From Isoetes taiwanensis (lineage: Eukaryota; Streptophyta; Lycopodiopsida; Isoetales; Isoetaceae): 64,000 bases of DNA. The notes beneath the pieces are model-generated. The model saw nothing but the letters and a program-made list of their open reading frames with translations, was not told the origin of the DNA and did no database searches. A program made the position numbers and the translations under genes. The stretch covers positions 2,950,001 to 3,014,000 of the forward strand of contig JAJEKV010000073.1 in the NCBI GenBank assembly GCA_021234155.1. Reading direction: 5' to 3'. This document shows, piece after piece, positions 51,066 through 63,290 of this stretch (position 1 is the first letter of the stretch; each line of letters begins with the position of its first letter).

Positions 51066-51252
51066 CCGTTGCTACCGTGCGAACACGGCAAAAGATAGCC
51101 ACGGAAACCAAATGTTTTCGCACCGTGGCCACGGTGCGAATAGCAGTTAATCTATAACTAATTCCCAACTTCATTAAGACGTGGCCACGGTGCGAATACT
51201 TGTCATTCATCAATTGAATACCAACTAAGTTCGCACCGTGCCCACGCTGCCA
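51066..51252. repeat. Palindrome cluster P4, copy 4
   Basis: Same four members as copy 3. The second perfect one here has lost its left arm (ATTAAGACGTGGCCACGGTGCG). Confidence 0.85.
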
Positions 51253-51297
51253 ACCTAACATATTTGAAACATTATAGTTGCACATCATGGTCAATAG

Positions 51298-53731
51298 TTA
51301 TACATTAATATGAATTTGTTCATACAATTGAAACCCCAGAAGTATATCTTCTACCCTGTCTGATCCTTGTGGATCGCCACTTTGCGCCTTTAACTTGTGC
51401 TTTGCACTAGAGTCGTACCACCATATCTTTTTTTTTTCCTGCTCAACTTTTCTCCTCAATATTCTAGCCAACGTCGTGTCTTGTTTAGCTTTATCTTTTT
51501 TCTCTAGCTTGCAGATAATCCTCCTATAGAACCATTGGCACATCTGTTGCAATGAGTTACCATACGAACCTCGATGTTGTATGAACCTGAAAAAAGCATT
51601 CTTGGCTTGCTTATGTGACTTCTCCATTCCCTGCGTATTCCATATTCCCAAGCTCCCGTACTCTTTGGTAAACCACAAGCCATGGGCGTGAAGTATATGA
51701 ATGTAATATGTGACATTGCATTCTCCCCATGCTTGTATAAAAGACTTCGTGAATTCAGTTACTGCTACTTTGAATTCATCTAACTTTCCACCCACCATTT
51801 TCTTCTCTGCCATTAAAGTTACCAGACTGCTCAGATTCTGCCACGCTTTAATTTTCTTTAGTTTTGCCCTCCCACGTGAAGTACGGTCATCTTCTGCTAC
51901 CAGCAAGTCCTTATACCCCTCCCACTTTCCAGTTGGCAATGATCCATTCTTACGTACAAGGCAGAAATATTTTCGCTTTCACCCCACCCATGGATGGTTT
52001 ACAAGGAACCTTGCCTCCCTTCTTAGGATCTTGCAAGATTTTATAGTCACCACCATGAAGACCAAGATCAGAAAGCATGTTCTCAACATCTTTCATACAC
52101 TTTTCTCTGGCTGATTGTGGAGACTTATTCCAAGCAAAAAGAATGCTCATGTACACCATCTTATCCACTATTCTTAGAAAGGCATGGAGAGTGCAAATAT
52201 GTACTCTCTTCACAGGAATTGCAAGTACGTGGATCAAAGTTTTGTCCTCCTTCTCACGCGTTGGTTCAGCATCCTGGTCACATTCGAGAGTACTCATTCC
52301 CTTCCCCTTATCATCTACCCTAGCATACAAACAGTAAGGACATGCGTGGGTTTCATGTTATACATGCACTTGATGGTCTTTAGATCAGCAGCCAAATGCC
52401 ATTCAACCTCGTAATCTCCGTAGCCAGGAACCTGAAGCTTCTCTCCGACTCCATGAGCAGCAATAATAGTAGGAATAGGTGTCTGCTGAAAGACCCACTG
52501 AAGAACACCATGATTTTCTTCCGGTACTTGAAATATCCCTATCCATCAAATATGGTCCTCTGATTGAACAGAGAACTTCCCTTCCTCATTATCAGAATTT
52601 GACAACGCCCTGTTCATTAATATCAAAGAAACCCTCTCATACTTTTCACCTTTGAGCAGTTCCATCTCATCCAACTTTATAGCAATTTGGAGTTTCCCTG
52701 CACATTCTTCCACTTTCATATCATAGAAGTTTAACTAACGTGAAGAAGCATTTTAGAGATCCATCCAACAATTATTCTTCTCATTAAGAACAAATAGATC
52801 ATTTAGGAGCCACCCTTCTTCTTACTTTTCCCGGTGATTAGTGATCCCAAGTGCACGGATGTGGTGATCTAGTACATCTCTCCCAAATGTTAGGTACTTA
52901 CGCATTTCCTCTTTGTTCCGCTTTGCTCGACATAAGCGAAGTCTTGGCAATTATGGTCTTCGTAATACCACGTTGCTTGATACCATCCCCGCAAACATCT
53001 AAAAGAGCAATGTAAGCTTGTCGACTGATACCCACATTGTCACATATAATTCTTGCATGCTATCAGCACTTTGACTCTTTCCCAATTCAGTAAGCACCTG
53101 TTCAACAACAGCTTTTCTTAAATGGTTAGCTCCAGGAAGCTTCAACATATCTATAACATCATCTTTAGTTACAAGCTTTTTCAACAAACTAGGGCATACA
53201 AGGTTTTCTCTTCTTCTTTTCAGCCATAGTAGGATCCACCATATTTTTAATAGCGTGGATTCTTCTTCTAGAGCCCCCACCACTAGGGGCAAGTATATTT
53301 AGGGCCTTCAGTTCTTTTTTCCTCTCCCTCATGCCCAGTGGTGTCATTTTCAATCTTTTTAACTTCCTCTCCAGTTTGTCATTGTCCTCAGAGCATCTCT
53401 TCAATCCTTGTTTAAGTGACTCCACCTCCATAAGCAACCTTTGATTGGAAGCTTGCAGTTCTTCTGTATTCTTAGACCTGTTGGTTAAGAAATAGTTACA
53501 CTGTTGGAGGTAATTACAGTGTGCTACCATATTGCAATGCAGTCTACACAATTGATTGTACATTGTTCTCAAATGCACATCAGAATTACTTGAAATATTA
53601 TTGCAATAGCCAAGCAGACCTTGATTACCCTTACAGGCAAAATGAATAAGCCCGATCATGCGAATGAAATTCAGGATGTCTTTCGGTGATCGGATCGATG
53701 GGATCTGATTCCCCCCACGCCTAGAGATCAA
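51298..53731 (-). pseudogene. Gene F, copy 4: transposase-like gene, most complete copy
   Basis: Reading 5' to 3' on minus: a coiled-coil N-terminal region (53731-53189, LQASNQRLLMEVESLKQGLK), a helical segment (53292-52999, LVTKDDVIDMLKLPGANHL), a broken middle with HGVGEKLQVPGYGDYEVEW and AADLKTIKCMY followed by a Cys pair (about 52350-52450), then CTLHAFLRIVDKM (52330-51950) and YIHILHAHGLWF with TQGMEKSHKQ (51939-51298). The D.K and QG.E motifs and LHA.LRI order suggest a DDE/RNase H-type transposase or recombinase, perhaps KDZ-like. Several stops and shifts separate the frames. Possible short introns were not resolved. Confidence 0.5.
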
Positions 53732-55101
53732 TATTCATTGCACTTAAGCTCGACGAGCATTCTCATCGACTGTTCCTTCCGATTATATTGATTTTTGTAG
53801 GGCAAGCGGTTCTTGGGCACCTCCACCCGAATTGGCCTTTCGGGCCAGTATTCAAAAAGAATTACTCATTGTCATTGCTCGAAATTAATAGAACAGTTAC
53901 CTCTGCCATAGATCGAATTCAGAGTCGCGTGATCGCTTTCCGAGCTCCACAGTCCGGCGACCAAATTGATGCAATTCTTTGCCAAAATACGAAGGAAAAC
54001 TAGAGAATTCCTTCGGATTTGGGCGAGGATTGACATCAAAACTAAATTCGAAATGCCCTCCAAAGCTTTGGCGCCCAATTGAGGCATTCTTGAGGTGTCC
54101 TGCTCGAAGCTACTCCTTGTAGCTTCAGTTCGGTGGGAAGGTGGGGGGAGGAGGGATTTAGGCGTAATGAGTAAAATAACAAGTAATAATGACGTTTACC
54201 AGGTTCGGTTGTCCAGGCTGAGGTTCGGTTAAGGTTCGTGGGGGCTTTTTGCCCATACCTGCAGGTTCGGGTACCAACTAAAATCCAAATTTGGGAAGGG
54301 CTTACAAGGGCGTTAATAGACTCCACCAGACCTCTAATGAAAGGCATGCGAATGGATCATCAAGTAAAAATTTATCCACAAGTAGCAGCTAGCAGCTGAC
54401 CTGCTGGATGAATATGAAATGAGATTAAAATTTCTATTTCTGCATCTTGCTGATTATATTGCTTTCACGTAAAACTAGTTCTTTGATTCCTTTTTTGCGC
54501 AAGACTCCTCCTTTTTGGATGCCCTATAGATTTCTAGATTATATTTGGCATAATAGCTCTAGTTTGCTCCATTGGTGGAATGTCCTACAAGATTTAGAGT
54601 GCTTTGGAGTAGCATAACACTGTAATATGTCTTGGTCCAGATAGAAGCTCTATATGTTGTAGCAAAAATGAGGAAGTAGATGTGCATGAGCTCTTACAGT
54701 TTACAAACTTCTTAGCATAATTTTTGTATGGGATTCAAAGCATTTATTTGTAAACTAGAACAAGCAAAATTCTCTGAAGGTTTCCTGCCTTCTATTTGAC
54801 ATCCTTCTTATTGCGCAGTACTGCAGTTATAAGATGTTATAGCTAGGCAGTGCTTCACCAAAATGGACGAAGAATATTTTATCTACCAAATTTTGAAGTC
54901 GTGACCTAAACAATGGAAGGGATAATGGAACCGAGAAGTTCAGATGAGCAGTGCCTTTCATTTGCCTCTGCGAATACCAGACAGACATTTTGTGGAGCAC
55001 AAATCTATAGTATTTTTTCCTGCGTTTTATTCTCACTAAGATTTCTAAGACTTACGTTGAGGACACAATAACAACGGAACAATCATTATTTTGAATGAAA
55101 G
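53732..55101. other. No recognised gene beyond the array
   Basis: The array unit signature ends after the F N-terminus. The following DNA shows no palindromes, no unit homology and no convincing coding domain. No terminal inverted repeat matching the left side of the array was found by eye. Confidence 0.45.
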
Positions 55102-55482
55102 ATGAATGATGCTGATTGCGTGAATTTTGTGCAAGAGACAAAAGCGGCTATGGTATCCAATGCAAACATGGCAAATATCTCATTTTTTACTCTAATTTTT
55201 AGTTGTTTACCTTATGCCTGCAAATCCGAAGTTGCCATACTGCTGGACCAAATCCAGAAACCATCTGCAGATCAGCTGCAGATCTCCACGCGCTGGCCGA
55301 CCGCACAACCGCCATCCTTCTGTCGCCCAAAAACGCCTGAGAAGTCGGCCCCTGTCAGGCCCTCACCAAGTGTAAGATCAGGAAAAAACGTGCAGACAAG
55401 AGGTTGCAAAAAATGGACGGCCACGCCCTTTTTGGAATTCCACAATAAAACCAGGCTTTCAAAAACAATTGCACAACTCTAA
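55102..55482 (+). other. Unrecognised 126-codon ORF
   Basis: The frame encodes a Met/Asn-rich start, a possible hydrophobic stretch (ISFFTLIFSCLPYAC) and a Pro/Ser/Lys-rich C-terminal half. No homology was recognised and no flanking features support it. It may be chance coding in a GC-richer patch (55230-55440). Confidence 0.2.
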
Positions 55483-57375
55483 TAGAGTTTAGATATATAT
55501 TTTATTTAAGAGTAAGCTCAAACATTTGTCAATATCATTCTTCCCTCAAACAACTTTGAATTATATTGTCAATGAACTTTGAGCATGACCATGTACTCAC
55601 GGGCTATGGTTTCAATGCATATAGGGAGCATTCTCACTAAAGCTCCAATCTATCAATTATGTTCATAGCTAAAAATCTTCTAGTAAACTAATGATAAAAC
55701 TAATGATAAGACTAGTAACTCTCTTTGCCACCAACAAATACTACAAAGGCAATGACCAGTGATGACAATGCATCAAAGATAAAATACTTACACAATGAGC
55801 AGGAGCAGTGCTTTTATCGACTGTTGATTTGGGGATGGATTCCAGAATAAAAATTAAACACATGAAGTAAGGGTATTAGACTTACAAAGTATAAACATAG
55901 CTTAAAAAATAAGCCAAAAAGACATAGCTCCTCAATGTGTGTGGATAAGCTTGGAAGCTCGAATTGCATAGTATAATTGTATTCAATTTTATATTACGAA
56001 ACACAACCAACATCATAACCTACAATTTGCTATGCAAAGTAATCAAACGTGCTTTGGACTAGTTGAGTTTTTTTTTTACTGTATAGATTAACATGCTATT
56101 GTAGTTTCTTGAAATATAATAAACAATGGATCATTCGACTAATATGACTTGTTTTAATTATTAAGCATATATAGGAAACTTATGGGATCCATTTCGTAAA
56201 TTAGGAATGGCTTCTATACTTGGTTTGATACTTGCATTAGCATTTTATGCATTAGTTACATTCACCTGCTCTCTCCTATGATGAAATTTTCTCACCCGCT
56301 CCATCTCCTATCTGATTTGCCGGCACTTGAGGATCAAGGGAAGACCTGGGTGCCCTGGACGTAGACAAGGTGAAGCAGGTCAACGAGGCGGTGCTGGCTC
56401 CAATGCAAATCCCTTATGTGGAACTCCTGCTGGCCCAGTAGGTCTAGGAGGAAATGGAGCTTCAGGAGGAGGCAGCGGAGGGCCAGGTGGCCCTGGTGGA
56501 AATGGTTAACTAGTTTTATTTTTGTTTAACTTAGTATTTTAATTAATACAAAGGTTTTTCCCTTGAGGTTTTTTTTTCCTAAGTAATAATCATTGTACTA
56601 AATTCTGTTGTTTTAATAAAAAAACCTATTCCATCTTGTTTGGATTCCATCTTTGTTTTTTTTGTATGGCTGCTATTGTTATGGCAGCAACAACATGAAT
56701 CAAATGTTGCTGACTTGACTTGACTTCTGTATGACATATTTAACAAAATTTGGACTTATTCAAATGTAATAAATGTACTCCAATAATGCCATGATAATAT
56801 TATATGTATTTTTAGCTCTTATTAATTTTAATAATTTGTTCTGTTTATTTTTAAATAAAAATTATGATACTAAAGATTAAAGTTGCTTTCTAAACTAATT
56901 CTCGGTTTCATCTATTTGGAACTAAAATTTCATCTAAGATAACTCTATATAATTAAAATTCTATTCTTTTCAAAATGTTTAAAGAAAGTTACTATTTTTC
57001 TTTAAAGATAATTCATATTTAAAGAAAGTTTTATATTGAAATGAAATTAAATTATTACGTTTATGTTTAATAAAAAATGAATAGTTTATTATTGATTAAA
57101 TGTCAATATATTTTATTTCATCAATAATAAATTATTCAATAGTTATTATTAAACCAATAACTTTATATCATTTAATTAATTTTAACCTAAAACTTTTCTT
57201 AAAGTATTTTTAAAGTGTAAAAGTTTGTAAATTGTGAAATTCTAATAATAGTGTTAACTCAACTGTTTATCAAGCTATCACATTTCATTTAATTATAATG
57301 ATTGCTAAATTTTGAATCTGTTAAATAACTACAAATTGAAATTTTTATATTCTTGAAATGTCTAATTCTAAATAG
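55483..57375. other. AT-rich intergenic DNA with a short glycine-rich frame
   Basis: Mostly low-complexity AT-rich sequence. At 56327-56509 a GC-rich island gives a Gly/Pro-rich frame (GGNGASGGGSGGPGGPGGNG) ending in TAA. It could be the last exon of a glycine-rich or collagen-like protein, but no splice partner or domain is visible. Confidence 0.3.
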
Positions 57376-57857
57376 ATGATGTATATAAGTAGATTCTATT
57401 CATATATGAACCCCAGGAAGGAAAATTATTGTCCCTATAGACACGAACCTAGTGATGAGGCTGCATCGTTTTTTCTTTTTCACTTTGGGCTATTGGTAAG
57501 AGCCATGCGAGTGAAGAGCGAGCAAGTTTCAAAATTGCATAGTGACTTTGTGGAGCAGCTTTTCTACCATTGTGCTAAAATAGCTAGTGCATTCTCCCTC
57601 CTTACGAAAGAAATTCAAGATGAGCGCTTTTTACTTTCTCCTTGGATGTCGAGAGGATCTATGATCTTGTTTTAAGGACTAAAGACAAGGGATTCTTAGC
57701 ATTTTGGAAGACCTCAATTGAAGAAGGAGACCTAGGCGGAACCTTTCAAGTCATTCGACGCTTTTCAGCCTTCTTTGAAGAATTTAAGAACAACCGTTCA
57801 CCTCATGCAAGGCTTAAGGCTTTGCTATATCTTGTTTTTTTACAAGCAGTTAGATAA
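57376..57857 (+). pseudogene. Gene Y, copy 1: partial duplicate of a membrane-protein gene
   Basis: This corresponds to the C-terminal cytoplasmic part of gene Y copy 2, about 1053 bp upstream of it, at over 90% identity. One base is missing at about 57640 (CTCCTTGGATG instead of CTCCCTTGGATG), splitting it into two frames. The end (LLYLVFLQAVR) diverges. The transmembrane part is absent. Contains MRVKSEQVSKLHSD and FLLSP...DVERIYDLVLRTKD. Unknown family. Confidence 0.65.
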
Positions 57858-58041
57858 TGATGTTATTTTTTAGGCTCTTTTGCTTAGGCCATTGTTGAAT
57901 TCAGCTGTATAGTTAGCTCTATAGATGTATAGTTAGCTCTATATGCAAACTGTAGAGTTGTGGTCAATATAAGTAAATAATGGATAGAAAAAAATTGGAA
58001 AAATGTCTTACTACATTCTATAAGCTAAATCAGATTGGTGA

Positions 58042-58959
58042 TTGGTTCTTACAGGTTCGCTTTACATGGATCCGCTTGAGTTCGTTCCACATAGTGCAGA
58101 GATGGAGCTTCTACCTGGTAGTGGAGATTATATACTCTCTATAGCGGCTCTGTTTGTTGCAACATGTGTTGCAACATGTTTCGTCTTATGGGATCGCCTT
58201 TCGAGGTACATAGAGTTGAGAGGGACTGCATTAGTTATGATTGTACTGGCTTGCATTCTGTTGTTTCTCTCTGTCCTTGTGTATGTAGGAAGGGAGAATA
58301 GTAGTTTAGTGAGTGGAGTATTCTCTACTTTAATCCTTACTGGTAGATCTTATTATACAACTACATTGGCTAGGCAGAGGCAAGAGCACAGAGACATTCT
58401 AGAGCCTTTTGTTACTGAGGTTCTCAAGATGATGTATATAAGTAGATTCTATTAATATACGGACCCCAGGAAGGAAAATTATTGTCCCTATAGACACGAA
58501 CCTAGTGATGAGGCTGCATCGTTTTTTCTTTTTCACTTTGGGCTATTGCTAAGAGCCATGCGAGTGAAGAGCGAGCAAGTTTCAAAATTGCATAGTGACC
58601 TTGTGGAGCAGCTTTTCTACCATTGTGCTAAAATAGCTAGTGCATTCTCCCTTCTTACGAAAGAAATTCAAGATGAGCGCTTTTTACTTTCTCCCTTGGA
58701 TGTCGAGAGGATCTATGATCTTGTTTTAAGGACTAAAGACAAGAGATTCTTAGCATTCTGGAAGACCTCAAGGAGACCTAGGCGGAACCTTTCAAGTCAT
58801 TCGACGCTTTTCAGCCTCCTTTGAAGAATTTAAGAATAACCGTTCACCTCATGCAAGGCTTAAGGCCTTTGATGCTAGCCTCGAGGATTTGTGCAAATTT
58901 TTGCATGTGAAATTACCATTGAAGGACTACGAGGATTTTCTCTTTAGTGCATATGCCTG
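58042..58959 (+). pseudogene. Gene Y, copy 2: unknown membrane protein, nonsense and 10-nt deletion
   Basis: The N-terminal part has hydrophobic helices (ILSIAALFVATCVATCFVLW, ALVMIVLACILLFLSVLVYV and a weaker third), followed by LARQRQEHRDILEPFVTEVL and a soluble helical domain to SAYA. A TAA replaces the TCA of copy 1 at about 58453, and a 10-nt deletion at about 58772 shifts the frame. Both lesions are visible by comparing the copies. I do not recognise the family. A GT...AG pair (58961-59022) after the stop suggests a further downstream exon. Confidence 0.65.
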
Positions 58960-60560
58960 AGGTAAGCATTTTATATATTCTTGCATTATTCACTTATATA
59001 CTTTTTTCTTTCTTTACTTTTAGACGGCCAACACAACACAACAACCCTAACGTAGCCCATAACACGTTTGTGGATTTTGATTTGTGCGCCTTTGTTGCCA
59101 AGGTTTTGAAGATTCCAGAGCTGAAAAAATAGGTGCTTCTACAAGTCTAGGGTATGGCATTGCAAGCAACTAAATTCCTATTCCTTTTTTCTCTCTTGAG
59201 CAAGCATGTTCAAATATTTCCCGTTCAGGATTCGAGATTATTTACCTTGAAGGCCATCTTGCACAAGGTAAAATTTTTGATAATTTCTAAGCTGCAATTC
59301 GTTTCTGATGCATCCATTTCATTTCATGCAGACCTCTTTCTAAGCATGCCAGTTCAGATTGTCATGTTTAATCTGCAACATATCCTATTTCAAAATAGCT
59401 CCATCTAAATGGTAGCCTTAAGCTGTTGGGTAGGTTTTCTTGCATTTGTTATGGTTTGCGGCTAGGTCACAAAGAACGTTTTTATGGTTTTTATTTGAAC
59501 CCTTTGAAAACGTGAAAAAACGTTTTCTTCCTAGTTTAGAATAAAAAACGTAAAAAAAAAAACGCTGCGGGAATTTCATACCGGAAAAAAGATGATATTT
59601 CATTTTATGGGAATTCTCATAGAGGTGTGATACATCGTGACAGAAACATTGAGACAGAAATTAACTTAGACATAAAAACTCTTGTCTGATACATTGTGAC
59701 AGAAACTCTGGATGTGAACTGGATGAGAACTGCAGGGATCATGAATCGTCCTGCAGTTAAGATTTTATGGATGCAAAATGATTTACTGGCTTACTATTAC
59801 AGCAAATCCGGCAAGAACTCCGTTGAGATCGTGGGTAATGGAAAAGGGAACCCTAATGGGCCAAAAACGACTCCACAAAGTCGTCTTTTTGTTTTCTGCT
59901 GGAATTTAGGCCATAAAAGTTAAGGGAAAATACGCGTATTTTTTGCATTTTTTTTTTTTGGTTCAGTTTTGCACGTGCGGAAACCATTTTCTTTTCCTAA
60001 TGTGGATGTTTTCTGTGACCTAGGTTTGCAGTTTCTAATATTTGGCATTATTTGCATTAGAATGTACCTAAGCATTTTGTGTTATTTATCTTAAAGGCCT
60101 TCGTCTCAAGAGGCACTTGGGTTTGGGATAAGATCCTTGCAAGATCCTTGAGCATTCTCGATCTCATTCTCATTCAGGTTGGTTGCATTTTCCATGTAAC
60201 AATTTGGTATATTAATCACAAGAGTCCTCTTTAATGGTCGTTCAAGTTTAGCATCATATTGGTTTAGCTTATTTTGCACTTCTCCAACATTGCATTTTGT
60301 ATGCATTTAATACCACTTTCCGGTTTAAACCCAAATCATTTTTCAGTGAGACATTGGTCATACTCTGGGGCTTAGCCAAGTTTAGCTTTGGCCCATTCCT
60401 TATTGTTGTCTTTCACATTTAAGTAGGATATTATATTTACCTTTTAGAATGTTTAAAGGGTTAACTTTGCAATCTTCCCTCTGAAATGAATGTACTTCGT
60501 AGTTTAGATGTACACCAAGGTTTGATATTTTCGATTCTCCCTAATTTCCATTAAGTTATT
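58960..60560. other. No recognised gene
   Basis: Short frames only. A possible small exon (about 59023-59132) follows a TTTTAG acceptor and encodes DFDLCAFVAKVLKIPELKK, perhaps the last exon of gene Y. The remainder is AT-rich with A and T runs (59540-59560, 59946-59961). Confidence 0.35.
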
Positions 60561-60615
60561 TCCTTTTTTTTCTTACCGAGAATCTCGGGTGCCCTAGACG
60601 GGTAGAGTTGGAGGT

Positions 60616-60768
60616 ATGGATCGAGCAATGGGAGTAGCAGGAAACTCGGATGATGAAGAGTCCCAATTGTCCAAGACAGAACTTGAGGAGACACTTATCC
60701 AACTTAAGCAGGAGGTAATACATGCCAAGGCAATCAAGAACATCCTGAAACACATCAGAGATTGTTAG
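60616..60768 (+). other. Second copy of the DR.MGV...HAKAIK mini-ORF
   Basis: An ATG-started frame of 50 codons (MDRAMGVAGNSDDEESQLSK, then HAKAIKNILK) aligns with the mini-ORF at 3514-3738. Here it abuts the 3' end of the minus-strand LINE in the opposite direction. Unknown function. Confidence 0.45.
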
Positions 60769-60769
60769 A

Positions 60770-63290
60770 TTAGTTAGATAAAAATCATGCAAGCCATAGA
60801 ATTTCCCAAAGCTCTTCCGTGTTGGATCATATTTCTTCCCTTTAACATTTTGTGAGCTACCGCAGTAATTTGTATGATTTCAATGAACGCCGCTTCAGCC
60901 ATATAATGAGAGGGGGTCTGTTTGTTTATGACCACTCTATTTTCAGATAGCCGACTACCCAACAATTTCGAGTTGTAGTTGTGTTTTCAATCTTGCTTTT
61001 TGCTTCCCAAAAACTTAACAAGTTTAGATCAGTTGGAGCTCTTTTGTTGATCTGGTAGGACCAGTTCCAGAACTATATCAACCATGGACATGTAAACACA
61101 TAATTAGAAGTTTCCACTTCTCCACACTGAGGGCATTGACTAGAAACTGTCCTATCATATTTGGATCTTTTCTGGTTTGTAGGCAAACTTTGGTGTATAG
61201 CAATCCATCTAAAGGTTTTAATTTTGTTGGCAGTATAGCTCGTCCATCCTTTTGCACATATTTCTGCCAATTTTTCCTCTTCACATTGCCACAAACTACC
61301 TACTCTAGAAGGTTTCTTTTGTATAAGAGCTTTGTATATTTCCTTGACCGAATATAACTCCCTGCTACATGCTAGAATTATTGCTTAATTCCTCATATTC
61401 TCCAATTCTGTTCATAACCAAGTTGTATATCTCCTGATCCAGGTTTGATCCTTTTGTTTTACCTACAACTTCCTCCCAGGTCATCCATCTGTCCTGAACT
61501 CTTAGATCCTCAATTTTTCTAATACCATTTTTATGCCATTGCATGTATTTCTGTGGGTGTTTTCAAAGCTAGACATCCCACATTGATTGGTGCAAGATCA
61601 GGGTTTTAGATCTTTACTTTTGGCATCTATATTAGGAGGCCTGTAGTATAAGGCAGCATTATTCCAAGCCTCCAACATTCTCTTAAGGATATTTTATGTA
61701 CCTGAGCATGGTGTCAATTGAAAGAAAGCCGAGTCTGGTAATTGATGTTTTAGAGTTTGACTGCCCACTGGTAATGGTTCTTGTACCCAAAATTTCACGA
61801 ATTGAAGGGCTGGGGATGGCCTGACTGCATGTATTGCCCTCCATATCATCTTTGCTGCAAGAGCTTGGGCTTGGATGAACATGTCCTTGCATCCTAGTCC
61901 TCCATTCTTTTTGGACTTAATTAAATCTGTCCATGCAACCTTATGAGATCCTTGCCATATAAATTTCCTTATTGCAGTTCCATTTTCTTATAAGAATTTA
62001 TGTCCCCCACTATTGCTGACGAGAAATAAACATGTGTACTACTTATTACAGCATTTGCAATTTCTAATCTTCCTGCCAAAGAAAGGGAAGAGGTGTATAT
62101 AGATAGTTTCTTCTTGATTCTAGTTACAATTGGTTCCCATAAACCCTGCAGGGAACTATTTAGAGACAAAGGGATACATAGGATGCTTGTAGCAGAGTTG
62201 TTGTTCAACACCTTAATTCCTTGTAACATAGTATCTTGGGAATCATAAATAATTGCACTCTTGTTCCTATTCAGCAGAACCCCTGCAGCTGCACCAAACC
62301 TGTCCATTGCCAATAAGAAATTTTCCAGACTCATGTCTTCTTTTTTGAGAAAAACAAAGGTGTCATCTGCATACTGCATGATAGTGAAGAATGCATTCCT
62401 TTCTGGAAGTTCCAAACTTTTAATCTCCCCATCAATTTGCATTTGTAGTGCCTTTCTTGTGACCATCTCAGCAACTATTAAGAATAAATATGGGGCTAAG
62501 GGCATGTCTTACCCCTCTTTGGCATCTAAATAACTTTATTGGGGTACCATTTATGATTATAGCTGATGATGAATTAACATTAAAACTCCAAACTTTTTAA
62601 TAGACACTACTGGAGAGCCCAATATGAGCCATTGCTTTTTCTAGAAACTGCCAGCTTATTGTGTCATATGCCCGCTTAAAATCCAGTTTAAGGAGCATAC
62701 ATTTTTGTCCAGATCTCTTATTTCAATGGAGACCTTCTGCAGCCCCAATATAATTCTCTAAAATATTCCTGTGTGGTAGGAAAGCTGATTGACAAGGATT
62801 TATGACTGAGTGTAGGATCATCTTCAATCTGTTTGCCAAAATCATTGCCAGGATCTTATAGCATGTGTTTGTCACGGATATTGGTCTCCAATGACCAATG
62901 CCTATTGGATTGTCTACCTTAGGAATAAGGGTGATGTGACCAGCATTAATAGCACGATTAAGTCTGGAGGTTTTCCAAGCCCCTTGGAAAAAGGTGACTA
63001 AGTCATCTTTCATAAATTCCTAGAATTCCACATAGAACTCAGGCTGGAAACCATCTGGCCCAGGGCTTTTTCCTGTTGTCCATAGATTTAAGAGTCTCCC
63101 AAATCTCCTTCTCTTGAGGAATTGCAAGTATCTCATCATCCTTAATTTTCTCATCTGGTTTTTGAATGTTTTGGAAGAAGTCTAAGTCTCAAACATCTTC
63201 CTATATTCTTGTTGGAAAAAAATTTCCATACCCTTTTGATCCTCAATTGCTCTCCCTTGCCCATCATTAACTCTGACAATGCCCATCTTA
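60770..63290 (-). pseudogene. L1-type LINE: reverse transcriptase and zf-RVT, decayed
   Basis: On the minus strand the frames give, in order: linker/RT start MGIVRVNDGQG (about 63280), GHITLIPKVDNPIGIGHWRP and CYKILAMILANRLK (63013-62723), the RT catalytic QYADDTFVFL (62505-61969), and the zf-RVT tail TFRWIAIHQSLPTN with CPQCGEVETSNYVFTC (61294-61073). A 3' region with AVAHK and FYLTNLT matches the LINE piece at 3.3-3.5 kb. Multiple stops and frame changes show it is inactive. No poly(A) was resolved at its 3' end, although a run of eight T lies near 60570. Confidence 0.85.
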
